A stretch of DNA of 64,000 nucleotides from Chelatococcus caeni (GTDB lineage Bacteria; Pseudomonadota; Alphaproteobacteria; Rhizobiales; Beijerinckiaceae). The notes beneath the pieces were generated by a model. That model made no database searches. It saw only the letters and a program-made list of their open reading frames with translations, and had not been told where the DNA came from. Shown in pieces: positions 60,851 to 64,000 of the stretch. Location: positions 1,488,001-1,552,000 of the forward strand of contig NZ_JACIEN010000001.1 in NCBI RefSeq assembly GCF_014196925.1, in the 5' to 3' direction. A program made the position numbers and the translations under genes. Every line of letters begins with the position of its first letter. Position 1 is the stretch's first letter.

Positions 60851-60959
60851 TCGCGACGCGGACGATACGGCGGAACAGACGGGGCCGGGCGCGGTTGGGA
60901 GGGACCGACGCCATCCTTGCCTCTCCCTGCCGTGCCGTGATGGAACCGCGCCACCCGTC

Positions 60960-62897
60960 ATGAGATTGCTTCTCGTCCTCCTCGCGATCGTGGCCACGCT
61001 GGTCGCCGCCGCCTTCCTGGTGCGCTTCGAATACGCGCCCGTGCCAGCGACCTCCGACCTCCTCAATCCCGAGCGCCGCACGCTCGACGTGGCCTATGAC
61101 GTTCTCGGCAGGGAGATCACCCGGAGCGAGGCGGAAGAGCTGCAGCAGACCGATGACGGCAGGCGGCGCCTGTCGCCGGCCGAGGGCGCCATCCGTGTCG
61201 ACGAGGACCTGCGGCAGCTCGGCCGGCGGGCGTTCTACAACGAGACCTTCGGCAACGAGTGGTTCATGACCGACGTCATGGGCCTGACGCGCGGCGCGCT
61301 GACGCCCTTCCAGGTCGCCAAGGCGGTCCTCAAGCTGCGGGGGCGCGGCACCACCGACCTTCAGGTGGAACTCGCCGAAACCGTGACCTTCGGCGGCAGG
61401 ACCTACGAGAAGGGAACCCTCGTCTCCACCGGCATCGACGTGCCGCGCGGCAGCTTCGCGCCCCTCGGCATGAAGGTGATCTACGACCGCGGCACCATCC
61501 GCGTGGGCGCGACCTGCGCCCTCTGCCACGCGACGGTCGACCCCGAGAGCGGCCGTGTCGTCGAAGGCGCACCGAATGCCGATCTCGCCGTCGGCCCCCT
61601 GCTCGCCATGGCGACGAATTCGGCGGCCTATCTCGGCCACGTGGATATCAACGGCATCGACCGGCAGGGTGGCGATCCCGCCCGCACCGTCACGGGGCGC
61701 AACGGCGAAGCCCTGCCTTTGCCCGATCCAGCGGCGACGGAACGGGCCGTCGACGACATGCTCGCCGCCTGGGCGCCGGGCAATTTCGATTCGACCCCGG
61801 ACGGGATCAACAACCCGACGCAGATCCCCGACAGCTTCACCCGCCACGACCATCCCTTCGGCTGGAGCGGCTTTGCCGCCGTGGGGCCGTTTCGCGGGCT
61901 CAACACGCTCACCAACAACGTGCACGGCCTCAATGCCGACATGACCACCATCGCCGAGGCGGCCGATGCGCTGCTGGACATGGATCCCGAACTCTACCTC
62001 GGCATCCTCCTGCAGAATGCCGCCAACCCGGACCTGCGCTTCGATCCGGACGGCGGCCGGCGGCCGAGCGAGGTCCTGAAGGCCGCGACACCCTGGCCGG
62101 CCGGGCCCGCCCTCATCCGCTCGGTGGCCCTGCCCTCGTTTCCCAAGGGCAGCTACGTCGCGACCAACAGCGTGCTCGCGAGCGAGCCGGATCATCCGGT
62201 CTGGCACCATGTCAGCGCCATGTCCGCCTTCCAGGAAACGCTCCTGCCGCCGCCCTCGCCGCCCGCCGGCGACGCGGTCGCGCTCGGCCGGCAGGTCTTC
62301 GAGGAGGCGGGCTGCGGGCAATGCCACGCCGGGCCCGGCTATACCAACAACCGGGTCCTGCCGGTCGCCGAGATCGGAACGCAGCCGTCGCGGGCGCAGG
62401 CGCTGATGAAGCAGGGCCAGAACCTGGCGCCACCGGTCCTCTATACACCCGACACGTCCGTGCCGTTGCCACAGGCGCCGAAGACGCTTCCCGTCCTCGT
62501 CGGGGAGGACGAGGCGGCGCAGCTGCAACTCGCCTTCGCGGCCGATGGCCGGGGTGGCTACAAGGTCAAGGGCCTCGTCGGGCTGCGCTGGACGGCACCC
62601 TATCTGCACGACGGCGGCGTCGCCGTGGGGCCGGACCCCGAGCGCGACATCGGCCTGCCGGGCACGGTCCATGCCGGCGTGCGGCCGGACCCGGCCAATT
62701 CCTTGCGCGCCCTTGTCGATCGCGAGCTGCGGCGCCGCGTCATCGACGCGAACAGGCAGGACGCCCGGCCGCGGGCGACGAACGTGAGCGGCGAAGGCCA
62801 CGACTTCTACGTCGATGCCGCAGAAGGCTTCACGGAGGCGCAGCAGGATGCGCTGATCGCCTTTCTCCTCTCGCTCGACGGCCGTGACCGCCGCTAG
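60960..62897 (+). CDS. large diheme cytochrome c
   Basis: 645 residues from ATG 60960; no strong ribosome site, so the start is tentative. An N-terminal hydrophobic segment (LLLVLLAIVATLVAAAFLV) is an anchor or signal. Haem sites are CALCH (Cys186) and CGQCH (Cys452). The second half, with GLRWTAPYLHDGGVA, resembles the di-haem peroxidase/RoxA-like group. The first half lacks a known domain. Probably a periplasmic electron carrier or oxidase. Confidence 0.8.
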   Translation: MRLLLVLLAIVATLVAAAFLVRFEYAPVPATSDLLNPERRTLDVAYDVLGREITRSEAEELQQTDDGRRRLSPAEGAIRVDEDLRQLGRRAFYNETFGNEWFMTDVMGLTRGALTPFQVAKAVLKLRGRGTTDLQVELAETVTFGGRTYEKGTLVSTGIDVPRGSFAPLGMKVIYDRGTIRVGATCALCHATVDPESGRVVEGAPNADLAVGPLLAMATNSAAYLGHVDINGIDRQGGDPARTVTGRNGEALPLPDPAATERAVDDMLAAWAPGNFDSTPDGINNPTQIPDSFTRHDHPFGWSGFAAVGPFRGLNTLTNNVHGLNADMTTIAEAADALLDMDPELYLGILLQNAANPDLRFDPDGGRRPSEVLKAATPWPAGPALIRSVALPSFPKGSYVATNSVLASEPDHPVWHHVSAMSAFQETLLPPPSPPAGDAVALGRQVFEEAGCGQCHAGPGYTNNRVLPVAEIGTQPSRAQALMKQGQNLAPPVLYTPDTSVPLPQAPKTLPVLVGEDEAAQLQLAFAADGRGGYKVKGLVGLRWTAPYLHDGGVAVGPDPERDIGLPGTVHAGVRPDPANSLRALVDRELRRRVIDANRQDARPRATNVSGEGHDFYVDAAEGFTEAQQDALIAFLLSLDGRDRR

Positions 62898-62917
62898 CTG
62901 GCGGCCCTCCCGGGCCG

Positions 62918-63277
62918 TCAGCGCCCTGCGAGACAGCTGTCGACCAGCGCCAGGGCGAAGCCGCTCCAGATGACGGCCACGAGCGCGAGCAGCACAGCGA
63001 TGCGGGCGATGGCGTGAAGGGCTGCGGCGCGCGGCGGCTCGGGCGCGCCGAGCGCCCGGGCGAAAGCCTCCTGCCGGAGGATGAAAGCGACGGCGGCCAA
63101 TGCGGCGGCGACGGTCGGGACGGCGACGAGGGGAACGGCGAGTGTTTCCGGCACCGCCGGCAGGCAGGCGGCCGTATGGCCGGCATAGATCAGCGTGAAC
63201 TGCACCGCCCACAGGAGCGGCCCGGCGAGGATGTAGAGGAGTGTGCCCCAGAAGGACGCCGTCGGCTCGCTGCGCAT
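62918..63277 (-). CDS. small membrane protein beside cytochrome oxidase
   Basis: 119 residues from ATG 63277, one base after the stop of the oxidase gene. Three hydrophobic segments (about 9-30, 42-62, 88-112) with conserved-looking Trp and His (PLLWAVQFTLIYAGHTAAC). It takes the place of a small accessory subunit in alternative cytochrome oxidase operons. I cannot name it with certainty. Confidence 0.7.
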   Translation of the reverse strand: MRSEPTASFWGTLLYILAGPLLWAVQFTLIYAGHTAACLPAVPETLAVPLVAVPTVAAALAAVAFILRQEAFARALGAPEPPRAAALHAIARIAVLLALVAVIWSGFALALVDSCLAGR

Positions 63278-63278
63278 G

Positions 63279-64000
63279 TCACCCCGCCATCCGTGGGAAG
63301 CCGTGAACGAGAAGGAGCGACAGCAGGATCTGCACCGCGCCGTAGGGGTAGAGAATGGCGCAGTTGTCGAAATTGACGCGCCGCACGGCATCGAGACAGC
63401 CGACAAGGCTGCGCGCGATCGCGTAGCCCGCAAGGAGCACGACGGCGATGCCGACCTGCACGTTGAGGACGCTCGCCATGTAGGTGGCCGCCGCATAGGC
63501 GTTCTGGCCCGGCCGCAGCCCGCTGTACCAGTGGCCGAGCACTTCCAGCACCACGGCGCCCGTCATCGCGAGGGCAGCGAAGGCGAGGAGCAGCGGTGCC
63601 GTGGCCGATGGCCGTCCCGGCGCCGGCAGGCGCCGCCCCGCGAGGAGCATGGCCGCCGCCCCCGCCGCGACGAGCGCGCCGCTCGCGAGCGGCCAGGTGG
63701 CCGGCGGCAGGGCCGGCGCGCCGTGCGGCGACCACGCGTCCGGCGAGACCACCCAGAGATAGAGGTAGGAGAAGACATAGGCGATGTAGAGCGAGGTGGC
63801 GACGAAGACGAGGACGATCATCGCCCACCAGGCGTGCGAGCGCGGTCCACTCACATAGGTCGGCAGGACGATGCCGGCGCCGATCGGCACGTCGCCCTTG
63901 ACGGGGCCCGGATCGAGGCTCCAGCCCCACCAGATGCAGGCGATGATGCAGGCGATGCCGGACAGGACGGCCGGCACCACGAGCTTGACGGTGAGCAGCA
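63279..64000 (-). CDS. fused cytochrome c oxidase subunit I-III, N-terminus outside window
   Basis: Reads leftward and is open at base 64000; about 239 C-terminal residues are visible, including KLVVPAVLSGIACIIACIWW and the later GVVLEVLGHWY-like segment AVVLEVLGHWYSGL. These match the subunit III part of fused CtaD/CtaE-type oxidases, with several hydrophobic helices. The haem-copper catalytic part lies beyond the edge. It is a terminal oxidase in the inner membrane. Confidence 0.78.
   Translation of the reverse strand, partial: LLTVKLVVPAVLSGIACIIACIWWGWSLDPGPVKGDVPIGAGIVLPTYVSGPRSHAWWAMIVLVFVATSLYIAYVFSYLYLWVVSPDAWSPHGAPALPPATWPLASGALVAAGAAAMLLAGRRLPAPGRPSATAPLLLAFAALAMTGAVVLEVLGHWYSGLRPGQNAYAAATYMASVLNVQVGIAVVLLAGYAIARSLVGCLDAVRRVNFDNCAILYPYGAVQILLSLLLVHGFPRMAG

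Noticed and set aside
1-64000. tRNA, rRNA, insertion sequence, phage attachment site or origin
   Set aside because: I saw no clover-leaf, rRNA, transposase or integrase sequence and no paired direct repeats that would mark an island.

Overview
The window is uniformly GC-rich and is packed with genes typical of Alphaproteobacteria: a TolB/TPR regulator of the type often called adenylate cyclase in rhizobia, PaoABC, a Rrf2-controlled sulfate transporter, HmrR-type copper control, Tat-exported molybdenum enzymes and a fused cytochrome oxidase I-III. I infer a free-living, aerobic member of the Hyphomicrobiales (Rhizobiales). I see no rRNA, tRNA, CRISPR array, insertion sequence or phage gene, so it looks like ordinary chromosome or a large stable replicon.

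Layout. 1-3.8 kb: an alpha/beta hydrolase running off the left edge, an MFS carrier and a small exported protein. 4-5 kb: msrB-msrA. 5.1-13.7 kb: a copper and envelope-stress island (DUF305, a small membrane protein behind an FNR/FixK-type box, a Met-rich Spy/CpxP-like protein, a CopZ-like chaperone behind a CueR/HmrR-type box, His/Cys-rich and lipoprotein genes, a TolC-like factor, multicopper oxidase, cupredoxin, CusF-like protein, a His-tailed MFS carrier and a YqaA protein). 13.9-23.7 kb: a degenerate L,D-transpeptidase, a cupin, a DUF1254 protein, a regulator flanked by two copies of a 20-bp operator, an outer membrane protein, an HdeA-like chaperone and an RTX protein. 23.8-29 kb: paoABC aldehyde oxidoreductase and an AraC regulator. 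29.2-35.5 kb: an SLC13-type carrier, cysAWT-sbp and an Rrf2 regulator. 35.7-37.8 kb: a DUF2231 membrane protein and a type III PKS/methyltransferase pair.

37.8-47.7 kb holds the most interesting block. A two-component system lies divergent from a cytochrome c. A tight series follows: small exported peptide, iorA, iorB, cytochrome c, fccB, soxX, soxY, soxZ, soxA, then a small membrane protein. It combines a xanthine-oxidase-family molybdoenzyme with flavocytochrome-c-type sulfide dehydrogenase and SoxXYZA, but has no soxB or soxCD. SoxY also lacks the usual C-terminal GGCGG. Three promoters in the block share a paired GCGACA element.

47.7-64 kb: an FMN split-barrel protein, YbaK, a TetR regulator with a divergent hydrolase, a complete sugar ABC transporter operon with two Gfo/Idh dehydrogenases and a TIM-barrel isomerase behind a perfect LacI-type palindrome, a Rrf2/flavoprotein pair, an exported putative Cys-His-Asp protein, an HD phosphohydrolase, a diheme cytochrome, and the end of a fused cytochrome oxidase I-III running off the right edge.
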